A DNA stretch of 64,000 bases, taken from positions 124,001 through 188,000 of the forward strand of contig QNGA01000003.1 in the NCBI GenBank assembly GCA_003298465.1. The letters are read 5' to 3'. The notes beneath the pieces are model-generated. The model was not told the origin of the DNA, searched no databases, and was given only the letters and a program-made list of their open reading frames with translations. The stretch's first letter is position 1. Each line of letters opens with the position of its first letter. The stretch comes from a halophilic archaeon. Lineage in GTDB: Archaea; Halobacteriota; Halobacteria; Halobacteriales; Haladaptataceae. A program made the translations under genes and the position numbers. Shown piece after piece: positions 1 through 8,521 of this stretch.

Positions 1-474
1 GTCAACCAGCTCCTGACGGAACTCGACGGGCTGGAGGAGGCCGGCGACGTGATGGTCATCGGCGCGACCAACCGCCCGGACATGATCGACCCGGCGCTCA
101 TCCGCTCCGGTCGGTTCGACCGCCTCGTGATGATCGGCGAACCGGACACGGACGGCCGCGAGCAGATCCTCAAGATCCACACGGACGACACGCCGCTCGC
201 GCCGGACGTGAGCCTGCGCGAACTCGCGGAGATGACCGACGGCTACGTCGGAAGCGACCTCGAATCCATCGGGCGCGAGGCGGCCATCCAGGCGCTGCGC
301 GAGGACGACGACGCCGAGGAGGTCGAGATGCGACACTTCCGCTCGGCGATGGAGAGCGTCCGCGCGACCATCACCGAGGACCTGCTCGACTACTACGAGC
401 AGATGGAACAGGAGTTCAAGGGCGGCTCGTCGGGCCCGCAGCGCCGGACGAGCGGTCGCATCGGCTTCCAGTAA
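1..474 (+). CDS. cdc48: Cdc48/VAT-type AAA+ ATPase, C-terminal part (5' end outside window)
   Basis: Coding is open from the first base and ends at TAA. The visible 157 residues are the end of a second AAA+ domain: LLTELDGL, then GATNRPD (sensor 1), then the arginine-finger segment RSGRFDR, and the helical lid with [12 protein letters not shown] (sensor 2). This order and the acidic C-terminal helix are typical of archaeal Cdc48 (VAT), a hexameric unfoldase that extracts and unfolds proteins, often feeding the proteasome. The N-domain, D1 domain and Walker motifs are upstream and cannot be checked. Haloarchaea carry several Cdc48 paralogues, so which one this is remains open. Confidence 0.93.
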   Translation, partial: VNQLLTELDGLEEAGDVMVIGATNRPDMIDPALIRSGRFDRLVMIGEPDTDGREQILKIHTDDTPLAPDVSLRELAEMTDGYVGSDLESIGREAAIQALREDDDAEEVEMRHFRSAMESVRATITEDLLDYYEQMEQEFKGGSSGPQRRTSGRIGFQ

Positions 475-501
475 CCGAACTCCGTCGTTACGGTAGATTC
501 G

Positions 502-506
502 TTTTT
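502..506 (+). terminator. oligo-T stretch after cdc48
   Basis: Five consecutive T residues lie 28 bases past the cdc48 stop codon in an otherwise GC-rich spacer. Archaeal transcription commonly ends at such oligo-T runs. No clear hairpin precedes it. Confidence 0.35.
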
Positions 507-609
507 CTGCCGTCGGGTCGCGACGAGCGGCCGCGTCGGACGCGTCTCTGCGCCCGGTCGAGAGCGCGATTCCGTAACGGCTACCACGCTCGCGGCCCAG
601 CGACGAGGT

Positions 610-879
610 ATGGACGACGCGCTGGACGGACTCGCCGAGCAGGACGGCTGGCAGGTAGAGGGCTTCGCAGCCCGCGTCCACTACCGCGGCGCGGACGACT
701 ACTACAGCATCGAGTACTACGACCCCAGCGAGTGCGTGCTCTACTGGAAGGTGAAAGGCGACGGCGAGACGGCCGTTCCCGTCGGGCGCGGGACGGTGCC
801 GACGCCCCTGCGCGAACGCGTGCGCCAGGACCTCGCGGACGCCGGCCTCGACCCCGCCATCGAAGACCGGCCGCTGTGA
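610..879 (+). CDS. small conserved haloarchaeal protein, unknown function
   Basis: An 89-residue acidic protein starting at ATG. It begins with a short helix (MDDALDGLAEQDGW) followed by beta-rich sequence with several Tyr and Trp residues (DDYYSIEYYD, VLYWKVKGDG) and a C-terminal helix. There is no signal peptide, membrane segment or metal motif. It stands alone between cdc48 and the ABC transporter with about 130 bases on each side. I recognise the style of a conserved halobacterial orphan but cannot assign a function. Codon use matches its neighbours, which supports it being real. Confidence 0.7.
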   Translation: MDDALDGLAEQDGWQVEGFAARVHYRGADDYYSIEYYDPSECVLYWKVKGDGETAVPVGRGTVPTPLRERVRQDLADAGLDPAIEDRPL

Positions 880-886
880 CGCCTCG

Positions 887-899
887 GGACGTCACGTCC
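887..899. repeat. 13-bp inverted repeat after the 89-residue gene
   Basis: GGACGT and ACGTCC arms around a single C, starting 8 bases past the stop codon of the preceding gene. A short T run (916-919) follows, so a terminator role is possible; an operator for the ABC transporter downstream is the alternative. Confidence 0.35.
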
Positions 900-1000
900 T
901 GCCTCGAACGTCAGACTTTTGTCACTGGTCGGAGAGCCATCGACTCCCGCCGGCGAAGCGCTCCTGTCGCATCTCCCACTGTTTCGATTCGTAGGAAACT

Positions 1001-1008
1001 CTTATCAA
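1001..1008 (+). promoter_or_regulatory. TATA element of the ABC transporter gene
   Basis: CTTATCAA lies 25-32 bases before the ATG at 1033 in a purine-rich context (GGAAACT). This spacing predicts a leaderless or near-leaderless transcript and supports the 1033 start over the longer upstream reading frame. Confidence 0.55.
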
Positions 1009-1032
1009 TCGAGCGGCCTCTCTGTTTCGATA

Positions 1033-2997
1033 ATGGACATTCACGAGGAAGAAGACGACCCCTTCGAGGAGCAGAAGGAGCAAGCGGAGAATCCGATGCG
1101 GCGGCTGTTCCTCGAATACGGGGCCGAGAACAAGCTCGCGTTCGTGACGGGCGTCGTGGCGAGCATCTTCGCCCGGGTGCTCAACCTGCTGCCGCCCATC
1201 ATCCTCGGCGTCGCCGTCGACGCGCTGTTCGCCGGGGAGGAGTCGACGGCGATTCCGTACCCGGAGGCCCTCGCCAGCCAGGTGCCCTTCCTGTCTCAGG
1301 GCCTGGCCGCTCAAATCTCTCCCTCGACGGCGAACGGCCAGTTCTGGTTCTCCGTCGGCGTCGTCGCCTTCGCGTTCGGGTTCGGGGCCGCGTTCCACTG
1401 GATGCGCAACTGGGGCTGGAACTCCTTCGCACAGAACATCCAGCACGACATCCGGACGGACACCTACGACAAGATGCAGCGGCTGAACATGGACTTCTTC
1501 GCCGACAAGCAGACCGGCGAGATGATGTCCATCCTCTCCAACGACGTGAACCGCCTCGAGCGGTTCCTCAACGACGGGATGAACTCGGCGTTCCGACTGG
1601 GCGTCATGGTGCTCGCCATCGCGGCCATCCTCTTTTGGACCAACTGGCAGCTCGCGCTCGTCGCGATGGTGCCGGTGCCGCTCATCGCCGGATTCACCTA
1701 CAAGTTCGTCGAGATAATCCAGCCGAAGTACGCCGACGTGCGCTCGGCGGTCGGCAACGTCAACTCGCGGCTGGAGAACAACCTCGGCGGCATCCAGGTC
1801 ATCAAGACGAGCAACACCGAGACCTACGAGTCCGACCGCGTCGAGGACGTCTCCGGCGACTACTTCGACTCCAACTGGGACGCCATCGTCACGCGCATCA
1901 AGTTCTTCCCGTCGCTCCAGATACTGTCGGGGCTCGGATTCGCGCTGACGTTCATCGTCGGCGGCCTGTGGGTGCTCAACGGTGCGGGTCCGTGGTTCTT
2001 CACGGGTGACCTCAGCGCCGGGAAGTTCGTCACGTTCATGCTGCTCACCCAGCGGTTCATCTGGCCGATGGCGCAGTTCGGCTCCATCATCAACATGTAC
2101 CAGCGCGCCTACGCCTCCAGCGCCCGCATCTTCGGACTGATGGACGAGCCGAGCCGCATCAAGGAGGACCCCGACGCGGAGGACCTCGTGGTCGACGACG
2201 GCGAGGTCGTCTACGACGACGTCACCTTCGGCTACGACGAGAGCGAGACCATCGTCGAGGACGTCTCCTTCGACGTCGACGGCGGCGACACCCTCGCGCT
2301 GGTCGGGCCCACCGGCGCGGGCAAGTCCACCGTCCTCAAGCTCCTGTTGCGGATGTACGACGTCGACGAGGGTGCGATTCGCATCGACGGCACCGACCTC
2401 CGGGACGTGAGCCTGCCGAGCCTGCGACAGGCCATCGGCTACGTCAGCCAGGACACGTTCATGTTCTACGGGACGGTGCAGGAGAACATCGCCTACGGCA
2501 CGTTCGACGTCGACGACGAGGACATCGTCGAGGCGGCGAAGGCCGCGGAGGCCCACGAGTTCATCACCAACCTGCCGGAGGGCTACGACACCGAGGTCGG
2601 CGAGCGCGGCGTGAAGCTGTCGGGCGGCCAGCGCCAGCGCATCTCCATCGCGCGAGCCATCCTGAAAGACCCCGACATCCTCGTCCTGGACGAGGCGACC
2701 AGCGACGTGGACACGGAGACGGAGATGCTCATCCAGCGCAGTCTTGACAGACTCACCGAGAACCGCACCACGTTCGCCATCGCTCACCGCCTCTCGACCA
2801 TCAAGGACGCCGACAAGATCGTCGTCCTCGAGGGCGGGCGGATAGTCGAGCGCGGCACGCACGCGGACCTGCTCGAAGACGACGGGCTCTACGCTCACCT
2901 CTGGGGCGTCCAGGCCGGCGAGATAGACGAACTCCCCGAGGAGTTCATCGAGCGCGCCGCGCGCCGCACCGCCCGGACGGAAGCCGGCGACGACTGA
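1033..2997 (+). CDS. ABC exporter, fused membrane and ATPase domains
   Basis: A 654-residue half-transporter of the ABCB/MsbA type, expected to dimerise in the cytoplasmic membrane and export lipids, drugs or peptides using ATP. The N-terminal half holds about six membrane helices, beginning near residue 40; the C-terminal half is the nucleotide-binding domain. Visible motifs are Walker [10 protein letters not shown] (Lys near residue 431), the signature LSGGQRQR, Walker B ILVLDEAT and the switch histidine in IAHRLST. The frame stays open upstream to 919, but the ATG at 1033 with a TATA element about 28 bases before it and the acidic start MDIHEEED is the better choice. It is monocistronic. 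The substrate cannot be told from the sequence. Confidence 0.93.
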   Translation: MDIHEEEDDPFEEQKEQAENPMRRLFLEYGAENKLAFVTGVVASIFARVLNLLPPIILGVAVDALFAGEESTAIPYPEALASQVPFLSQGLAAQISPSTANGQFWFSVGVVAFAFGFGAAFHWMRNWGWNSFAQNIQHDIRTDTYDKMQRLNMDFFADKQTGEMMSILSNDVNRLERFLNDGMNSAFRLGVMVLAIAAILFWTNWQLALVAMVPVPLIAGFTYKFVEIIQPKYADVRSAVGNVNSRLENNLGGIQVIKTSNTETYESDRVEDVSGDYFDSNWDAIVTRIKFFPSLQILSGLGFALTFIVGGLWVLNGAGPWFFTGDLSAGKFVTFMLLTQRFIWPMAQFGSIINMYQRAYASSARIFGLMDEPSRIKEDPDAEDLVVDDGEVVYDDVTFGYDESETIVEDVSFDVDGGDTLALVGPTGAGKSTVLKLLLRMYDVDEGAIRIDGTDLRDVSLPSLRQAIGYVSQDTFMFYGTVQENIAYGTFDVDDEDIVEAAKAAEAHEFITNLPEGYDTEVGERGVKLSGGQRQRISIARAILKDPDILVLDEATSDVDTETEMLIQRSLDRLTENRTTFAIAHRLSTIKDADKIVVLEGGRIVERGTHADLLEDDGLYAHLWGVQAGEIDELPEEFIERAARRTARTEAGDD

Positions 2998-3002
2998 CGG
3001 CG

Positions 3003-3605
3003 CTACCGCCGACCGCGGTGGTACGGCTGGCCGCTCTTGTTCCGCTGGAGGTCGCGCTGGCGTTCCAGCGCCCGGTCGGTGCGGTGCTCGTACGACCGCA
3101 GCTCCGCCTCCCTGCGTCCCCATCGACGCCGGGACTGCCGGTCGGGTTCGAACGGGCCGCCGTACTTCGGAACCTCCGTCTTCTCCTCGCCTGTCTCCTC
3201 CCCTTCCGTCTCCTCCTCGCTTCCTTCGGCCTCCGACTCGTCTGACCCGCGTTCGGCGCGCTCTCCCCGTTCGGGGGCGGACGCCGGCTCGCGGCCCGCC
3301 CCTGCACGTCGACCTCGCTCCGGTTCGCGTCCGCCGATCTGCCGGCGGGGGACCTGCTGCCAGCCGCCCTGCTGGCGTTCGTCGAACCCGTACCCGCCGC
3401 TCGCGCCTCGACCGCCGTAGGCGTTCGCCTGCTGCTGGGGGTACCCCAGCGGCGGTCGATACGTCTCCGGTCGGCGTCGTCCCGCTGGGTCCGCCTCCCC
3501 TCGCTCGCTCGCCGCGTCGGCGATTCGACGCTGGCGCTCCTCGTCGGTCTCGGTTCGCTCCTCGTCGCCCTCGCCGGACTCGGTCGCGTCGTCCTCGGGT
3601 GCCAT
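3003..3605 (-). CDS. acidic, disordered low-complexity protein
   Basis: A 200-residue protein, convergent with the ABC transporter gene 5 bases away. Residues 1-40 are Glu/Asp/Arg rich; residues 55-95 are Gly/Gln/Tyr rich (YPQQQANAYGG and similar); residues 100-150 are strongly acidic; the end is Arg rich. No fold, cysteine pair or membrane segment is visible, so it is probably intrinsically disordered. The Gly-Gln-Tyr-Arg composition recalls nucleic-acid-binding or phase-separating tails, which is inference only. A TATA-like GTTTATCG lies about 30 bases before the ATG and a palindrome sits between the two. Confidence 0.65.
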   Translation of the reverse strand: MAPEDDATESGEGDEERTETDEERQRRIADAASERGEADPAGRRRPETYRPPLGYPQQQANAYGGRGASGGYGFDERQQGGWQQVPRRQIGGREPERGRRAGAGREPASAPERGERAERGSDESEAEGSEEETEGEETGEEKTEVPKYGGPFEPDRQSRRRWGRREAELRSYEHRTDRALERQRDLQRNKSGQPYHRGRR

Positions 3606-3610
3606 GGTAC

Positions 3611-3624
3611 AGTACGCTCGTACT
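3611..3624. promoter_or_regulatory. palindrome in the promoter of the disordered protein
   Basis: AGTAC and GTACT arms around GCTC, only 6 bases upstream of the ATG at 3605 and downstream of the TATA-like element (3633-3640). A site between TATA box and start point fits a repressor operator. Confidence 0.4.
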
Positions 3625-3769
3625 CGAAATCCGTCGATAAACGGCCCAGTCCGTTCAGACCGTTCGACGCGGTCGTCGCGCGGTTACCGGTACGCCGCCG
3701 GCGTCGGTACCGACGGTCGCCGGGCGAGCCGGGAGGGTAATTTCGAGTTACGGAGCGGACGCGGCGGTC

Positions 3770-4627
3770 TCACTCCGTCGGGCGACTGAACCGGGAGTGC
3801 TCGCCCGGGTCGGCGTCGAGGAACGTGAGGCCGTAGTCCGCCAGCCACCGCAGCGTCGCGTGGACGCCGACGGGGTCGTCGACGCGGTACTCCGCGACGG
3901 TCGGCGGTTCGTGACCGACCTTGATGCCCACTCCGGGCGAGTCGGCGTCGGCCAGCACGTCGAAGGCGTCCTCGTCGGTCCGGTCGTCGCCGAGATACAG
4001 CGAGAGCCACTCCTCGTCGTCGGGCACGAAGCGATCCGAGAGCCAGTCGGTCGCCCGGCCCTTGTCCCAGTCGACGTCCGGCCGCAGTTCCAGTATCGAC
4101 TTGCCGGCGGTGACGCGCACGTCGTCGACGTCGGCCGCGGCCTCCCGCACCGCGTCTTTCACGTCCGGAACGGCGTCCTCGCTCGCGCGGCGGTAGTGGA
4201 CGGTGGCGGTCACGCCCTTCTCTTCGACGAACGCGCCGTCGACGTCCGCCAGTTCCGACTCGACCGTCTCGACGGCGGCGTCGACGTCCTCGCGCAACTC
4301 CCGGGCGGTCGGGTTGACCTGCTCTTCGCCGTCCGCCCAGAGTTCGAGTCCGTGGTTGCCGGCGTAGGCCACGCCGTCGACGTCGACGCGCTCGCGCAGG
4401 TCGGCCAGTTCGCGGCCGCTGACGATGCCCACCTGGACGTCCGGGGCGTCGCGGAGGTCGACGACGGCCTCCCGCGTCTCCTCCGGGAGCGCTGCCGCGT
4501 CGGGGTCCTCCACGATGGGCGCGAGCGACCCGTCGAAGTCGAGCAGGACGAGCAGTCCGTCGGCCTCGCGCAGTCGGTCGACGAGGGCGTAGAGGTGCTC
4601 GCCGAGCGGGTTCGGCGCGCCGGTCAT
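3770..4627 (-). CDS. otsB: trehalose-6-phosphate phosphatase
   Basis: 285 residues, HAD superfamily. It removes phosphate from trehalose 6-phosphate to give trehalose. The catalytic motif LLDFDGSLAP is near residue 30, motif II is VSGRE, and the late acidic motif is YLGDDRTDED. The start is the ATG at 4627, whose ATGA overlaps the stop of otsA by four bases, so the two are translationally coupled. The frame is open further upstream inside otsA, but that part does not look like this family. Together the pair forms the OtsAB trehalose pathway; trehalose or its sulfated form is a compatible solute in some haloarchaea. Confidence 0.93.
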   Translation of the reverse strand: MTGAPNPLGEHLYALVDRLREADGLLVLLDFDGSLAPIVEDPDAAALPEETREAVVDLRDAPDVQVGIVSGRELADLRERVDVDGVAYAGNHGLELWADGEEQVNPTARELREDVDAAVETVESELADVDGAFVEEKGVTATVHYRRASEDAVPDVKDAVREAAADVDDVRVTAGKSILELRPDVDWDKGRATDWLSDRFVPDDEEWLSLYLGDDRTDEDAFDVLADADSPGVGIKVGHEPPTVAEYRVDDPVGVHATLRWLADYGLTFLDADPGEHSRFSRPTE

Positions 4628-6126
4628 CGGCCACGGGGCGGCGTCGCTCGTTGGCGCCCGCGACGAATCGCCCGGACGGTGCGGAACTGCGCGTCGAGCC
4701 AGGCGTACACGTCGCTCGCGTGCACCTGCCGCTGCAGTTCGCACGCTCGCCTGCTGCGGTCGTCCGACGGGAGCCGGAGCCCGCGCTCGATGGCGTCCGC
4801 GAACCCGTGCGTGTCGCGGGGGTGGATGGTCAGTGCCTCCTCGCCGAGTTCCTCGCTGGCGCCGGTGAGTTCGCTCAACACGAGTACGCCGGGGTCTTGC
4901 ACCTGCGAGGCAATGAACTCTTTCGCCACGAGGTTCATGCCGTCCCGGAGCGCGCTGACGAGACAGAGGTCCGCCTCGCGGTACAGCGCGGCGAGGCCGG
5001 CCTGGGGGAGGTGGTCCTCGACGTACACCACCGGCTGCCAGTCGTCCGTGGCGAAGCGGTCGTTGATGCGCTCGACCTCCGACCGCACCCGTTCCCGGAG
5101 GCGCCGGTAGGCCGGAATCTCGCCGCGGCTCACGCTCGCCTTCTGGACGTAGGTGAGTTCGCCCCGCCACGCCGGGCGCGTCTCCCAGAGCCGTTCGAGC
5201 GCCGCGAGTCGCTCCGGAATGCCCTTCGTGTAGTCGAGGCGTTCGACGCCGAGCGCGACGGCGACGCCGCCGAGGTCGTGGCGGTCGCTGAACTCGCGCC
5301 AGAACCGGGTCGCGGCGTCGGAGCGGGCGAGGTCGCGGTGGCGTTCGGCGTCCACGCCGAGCGGGAACGGTCGGACGAACGTCCGGTGGCCGTCGTAGAC
5401 GACGCTCCGGGTCGCCCGGTCGACGGTCGCTCCCGGCAGCGCCGCCGCGCAGTCGAGGAAGTTCCGGCAGTAAGCGTCGGTGTGGACGCCGACGAGGTCG
5501 TTGCCGAGCAGCCCCTCCAGCAGTCGCTCGTACTGCGGGCAGGCGCGGAAGGCGTCCCGGGACGGCCACGGGATGTGCCAGAACTGCATGCAGAACGCGT
5601 CCGGCCGGTTTGCCTTCACGAACCGCGGAGCGAGCGCGAGGTGGTAGTCCTGGAACCACACCACCGGGTCGTCGCCGGCCTCCACGCAGACGGCGTCGGC
5701 GAACGCCCGGTTCGCCTCCCGGTACTGCTGCCAGAACTCCTCGCGAGCGCTCACCTTCGCGGTGTCGAGGTGACAGACGGGCCACAGCACCTGGTTGCTG
5801 TAGCCGTAGTAGTAGCCCTCGACGCGCTCGTCGGACAGCGGGACGCGCCGGAGCGTGTAGGCGGGCGACTCGGGCGGCACGCCCACCCGGCCGTCCTCGT
5901 CGGTGACCGCGTGGTCCGCGTCGCCGCTTCCCCACGCGATCCAGGTACCGCCGACGGACTGCATCACCGGGTCGAGCGCCGACGTGAGTCCGCCCGCGGG
6001 TCGGCTGACGGTCACCTCGCCGTCCTCGTACTCGTGACTGTACGGTTCGCGATTCGACACGACCACCAGGTCACGGTCGTCGAGCAAGGACGTCACCTGT
6101 TCGGTCGTCGGTGAGTTCCCTGTCAT
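4624..6126 (-). CDS. otsA: trehalose-6-phosphate synthase (GT20)
   Basis: 500 residues. It joins glucose from a nucleotide sugar to glucose 6-phosphate. Family motifs are present in order: VVSNREPY near the N-terminus, PAGGLTSAL, VWFQDYHL with the sugar-binding Asp, HIPWPS, ERLDYTKGI and DGMNLVAKEF in the donor-binding domain. Length matches single-domain bacterial and archaeal OtsA, with the phosphatase encoded separately just downstream. It is the first gene of the two-gene operon; its leader carries two abutting palindromes. The sugar-nucleotide preference (UDP-, ADP- or GDP-glucose) cannot be read directly. Confidence 0.95.
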   Translation of the reverse strand: MTGNSPTTEQVTSLLDDRDLVVVSNREPYSHEYEDGEVTVSRPAGGLTSALDPVMQSVGGTWIAWGSGDADHAVTDEDGRVGVPPESPAYTLRRVPLSDERVEGYYYGYSNQVLWPVCHLDTAKVSAREEFWQQYREANRAFADAVCVEAGDDPVVWFQDYHLALAPRFVKANRPDAFCMQFWHIPWPSRDAFRACPQYERLLEGLLGNDLVGVHTDAYCRNFLDCAAALPGATVDRATRSVVYDGHRTFVRPFPLGVDAERHRDLARSDAATRFWREFSDRHDLGGVAVALGVERLDYTKGIPERLAALERLWETRPAWRGELTYVQKASVSRGEIPAYRRLRERVRSEVERINDRFATDDWQPVVYVEDHLPQAGLAALYREADLCLVSALRDGMNLVAKEFIASQVQDPGVLVLSELTGASEELGEEALTIHPRDTHGFADAIERGLRLPSDDRSRRACELQRQVHASDVYAWLDAQFRTVRAIRRGRQRATPPRGR

Positions 6127-6139
6127 AGCGGCGGATGTA

Positions 6140-6159
6140 CGGGGAGCTCCCCGGATCCG
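6140..6159. promoter_or_regulatory. two overlapping palindromes upstream of otsA
   Basis: CGGGGAGCTCCCCG (6140-6153) is a perfect 14-bp palindrome starting 14 bases before the otsA ATG; CGGATCCG (6152-6159) is a perfect 8-bp palindrome overlapping its end. They could be an operator pair for osmotic control or an RNA hairpin in the leader. Confidence 0.45.
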
Positions 6160-6323
6160 TGTTCACCCCTCATCTGTTACAGGTGATTCCTCGCTGCACC
6201 GAATAAGGCAGTCGCTCGTTCATCTCTGTTCGCACGGTCTGAACGGTGGCAAGGGCCGATTACCGAGATATCGGGCTCCGGATAGCGGTCGAATGCCGTG
6301 CTTACCGTCCGAAAAAGGCGGCC

Positions 6324-6647
6324 TCAGAACGATTCGGTGTCCGGGTCCTCTTCGCCGTCGGAGTGGTGTCCGGCACCGCGGTCGGTGTAGTTCTGGCGAC
6401 CGACGGCCTCGCTCCCGACCATGTTGAGGATGGACTGCTCGACCTCGTCGGCCGACTCGTAGTCCTCGTTCAGCGGGCCGAGCGCGGATTCGAGCGTCTC
6501 CGACCCGCCCCCGTACTCGATCTCGCGGTCGCCGTACTTCGAGACGAGTTCGTCGGCCGACACCGGATAGTCCTCGTTCTCCAGTTCGTCGCTCAGGTCT
6601 CCGAGCTCGACCCCCATTTCGCGTTCCGGCTCTTCGTCATCTGTCAT
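6324..6647 (-). CDS. DUF5789-like small protein
   Basis: 107 residues, acidic. The pattern MGVELGDLSDELEN, DYPVSADELVSKYGD, then a Gly-rich turn (YGGGSETLESALG) and a C-terminal VGSEAVGRQNYTDRG resembles the haloarchaeal family I recall as DUF5789. These proteins have no established function; the predicted fold is small and helical. The ATG at 6647 is chosen because the sequence before it is unlike the family, and a TATA-like element (GGATTTACC) lies about 25 bases upstream. It is divergent from the next gene. Confidence 0.75.
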   Translation of the reverse strand: MTDDEEPEREMGVELGDLSDELENEDYPVSADELVSKYGDREIEYGGGSETLESALGPLNEDYESADEVEQSILNMVGSEAVGRQNYTDRGAGHHSDGEEDPDTESF

Positions 6648-6774
6648 GGGTGAAACGACGTTCGACTGCGGGTAAATCCTTCTGGCCGAGCAGTTCCCGC
6701 GGTGCGATTCGCGGCGACTGACCCGGTGGACGGGAGACGAAAACCAGTAGTCGCCGGCGCGAGAACGCCCGGCC

Positions 6775-7188
6775 ATGGAGACGCACGGATTGCTCTCGCC
6801 GGACGACGAGGCGGCGGCGCGCGAGCGGTACGAACAGGTCGGCCCGGCGGCCCAGACCGTCGTCAAGGAGACGGCGAAGGCGATGCGGTTCGACCGCGCA
6901 GAGTACGACGAGCGCGTGACGGGCGACGTGGTCGAGACCGCCCGCGACGCACTGTTCGCGTCGCTGCTCGAAGTGCGGACGGGAACGAGGGACGAGTTCG
7001 AGGACGCCGTGCCCCCGGAGTACGAGGTGAACGAGGAGGGGAGCCGGAACGTCGAGCACGTCGCGTGGCACGTCGCCCCCGCCGCCGAGACGGTCGTCGC
7101 CGCGACCTACCACGACCGCGAGCGCGCTGCCGTGGCGACGCTCCAGCGTCAGGCGTTCGGAAAGGTGTACCGCGACCTGCTCGACTAG
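6775..7188 (+). CDS. DUF5809-like protein
   Basis: 137 residues, mostly helical: METHGLLSPDD at the start, then AAQTVVKETAKAM, RFDRAEYDERVTGDVVETARDALFAS across residues 37-62, and a C-terminal helix ending FGKVYRDLLD. It resembles the conserved haloarchaeal family I recall as DUF5809. No catalytic residues stand out; the His-Val-Ala-Trp-His segment near residue 106 might bind metal, but this is a guess. Its 3' end overlaps the convergent DtxR-type gene by four bases. Confidence 0.7.
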   Translation: METHGLLSPDDEAAARERYEQVGPAAQTVVKETAKAMRFDRAEYDERVTGDVVETARDALFASLLEVRTGTRDEFEDAVPPEYEVNEEGSRNVEHVAWHVAPAAETVVAATYHDRERAAVATLQRQAFGKVYRDLLD

Positions 7189-7631
7189 TCGTCGCGGGAG
7201 AGGTCGCCCTGCACCTCGTTGGAGCACTCGCTGTACTCCTGGTCGGGCGCGCTACACTGTCCGTCGCAGGGGTGGTCGATGCGTTCGCGCAGGCTGGCGG
7301 CCACCTCGTCCGAGAGGGCGTGGCCGATCTCCTGGGCTTCTCCGGGGTCGTCCAGCGCGAGGTCGTCCGCGAGGAAGTTCTCGGCGACGCAGTGTTTCCA
7401 CAGTTGCTCCCGGGCGAGGGTCTCGCCCTCGTCCGTGAGCGTCGCCCCCTCGTACTTCTCGTAGACCGCGAGCCCCCGTTCCTCCAGCGTCGCCAGCATC
7501 TCGGTGACGCTGGCGGCCTGCACGTCCAGCGCGTCGGCCAGCTCGCCGGTCTCCACGGGACGCCCGGTCTCGGCGGAGACGAGGTGGATGTAGCCGAGAT
7601 ACCGTCCGACGCTCGCCGAAACCTCCGTCAT
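7185..7631 (-). CDS. DtxR/MntR-family metal-dependent transcription regulator
   Basis: 148 residues. The N-terminal 60 residues form a winged helix-turn-helix (RYLGYIHLVSAETG, VQAASVTEMLATLEERGL). The dimerisation and metal-binding half follows, with HCVAENFL, the Glu-Ile-Gly-His segment, and a C-terminal HPCDGQCSAP segment that is usual for archaeal SirR/TroR/MntR proteins. It should repress iron or manganese transport genes when metal is plentiful. No transporter gene is adjacent, so its targets are elsewhere; the metal exporter gene at 25.4 kb is one possibility. Which metal it senses cannot be decided. Confidence 0.88.
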   Translation of the reverse strand: MTEVSASVGRYLGYIHLVSAETGRPVETGELADALDVQAASVTEMLATLEERGLAVYEKYEGATLTDEGETLAREQLWKHCVAENFLADDLALDDPGEAQEIGHALSDEVAASLRERIDHPCDGQCSAPDQEYSECSNEVQGDLSRDD

Positions 7632-7761
7632 AGTTGGAGCCGATTACGCGCGGGCCGCATAAGTATCTGCTCCCGCCTCTTCACGTCGGGCGCCTCGCGC
7701 GTTCGCTTCGCTCGGGCGCTGGAGACGGGGAACGCATCTCGCGTCCGATCGTCGGTCGGCG

Positions 7762-8430
7762 CTACTCGAACGTGACGCCAACGTCGTGCATCCCCTCGTT
7801 GTTGAGCGCGATGTTGATGAGCAGCGGCGTCACGCTCTCGACCTCGGCGGCGTTGGCCAGCCCGCCCGCGTCGAGCGCGCGCAGCCCCTCGATTCCCTCC
7901 GCGAGCATCCGCACCGTCTCCTTCGCGTCCCCGTCGTCGGCGACGAGCAGCGTGTCCTGTTCCAGTTCGAGTTCGAGGTCGGCGAGCCGGTCCGCCGAGA
8001 GGTTGTGGAACGCGCCGACCACCGGGACGTCCTCGGGGACGGCGCCGGCCACGAGTTCCGTGACGCTACCGGCGCTCGGCGGTTCGTAGTGGAAGCCGTC
8101 CTCGTCGCGGTCCATCCCGACCGCGGGGGTGATTAGCACGTCCACGTCGTCGAGGCGGTCCGCCACGCTCTCGACCGTGTCGCGGGCGTGGTACGGCGGA
8201 ACCGCGAGGACGACCACGTCGGCGCGGTCGGCCGCCATCTCGTTGGCGAAGCCGTTGATCGAGCGGTCGACGCCCAGGCTCGACAGTTCGGTCTCGTACT
8301 CGTCGGCTTTCTCGCGGGCTTTCTCCGGGTCGCGCGAGCCGATGACCACCTCGTGGTTGGTGTCGTAGGCCCACCGCAGCGCGAGTCCCTGACCGATGTC
8401 GCCGGTGCCGCCCAGCAGTGCGATTCGCAT
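7762..8430 (-). CDS. npdG: F420H2:NADP oxidoreductase
   Basis: 222 residues. The N-terminus MRIALLGGTGDIGQGLALRWA is the NADP-binding Rossmann start typical of Fno/NpdG, followed by VVIGSRDPEKA, which reads the 2'-phosphate. Later motifs VVVLAVPPYH and ITPAVGM and the conserved FHNLSADRL segment match the family. It moves hydride between coenzyme F420 and NADP, linking the two cofactor pools in the cytoplasm. With cofE and mer at 27.5-29.2 kb it marks an F420-using organism. It is transcribed alone. Confidence 0.92.
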   Translation of the reverse strand: MRIALLGGTGDIGQGLALRWAYDTNHEVVIGSRDPEKAREKADEYETELSSLGVDRSINGFANEMAADRADVVVLAVPPYHARDTVESVADRLDDVDVLITPAVGMDRDEDGFHYEPPSAGSVTELVAGAVPEDVPVVGAFHNLSADRLADLELELEQDTLLVADDGDAKETVRMLAEGIEGLRALDAGGLANAAEVESVTPLLINIALNNEGMHDVGVTFE

Positions 8431-8521
8431 ACCGGGGAGTCTTCCGGTACGAGGTTAAGTTCTGCGAAACCTGCGTTCTCGCTCACGCTCCGGCGGCTCG
8501 CCGCCTCCTCGAACGCGCCCG

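Noticed and set aside
922..3123. Very long open frame antisense to the ABC transporter
   Set aside because: Shadow of high GC coding on the other strand; composition is Arg/Glu/Leu/Gly rich without any domain, and the real gene on the plus strand has complete ABC motifs.
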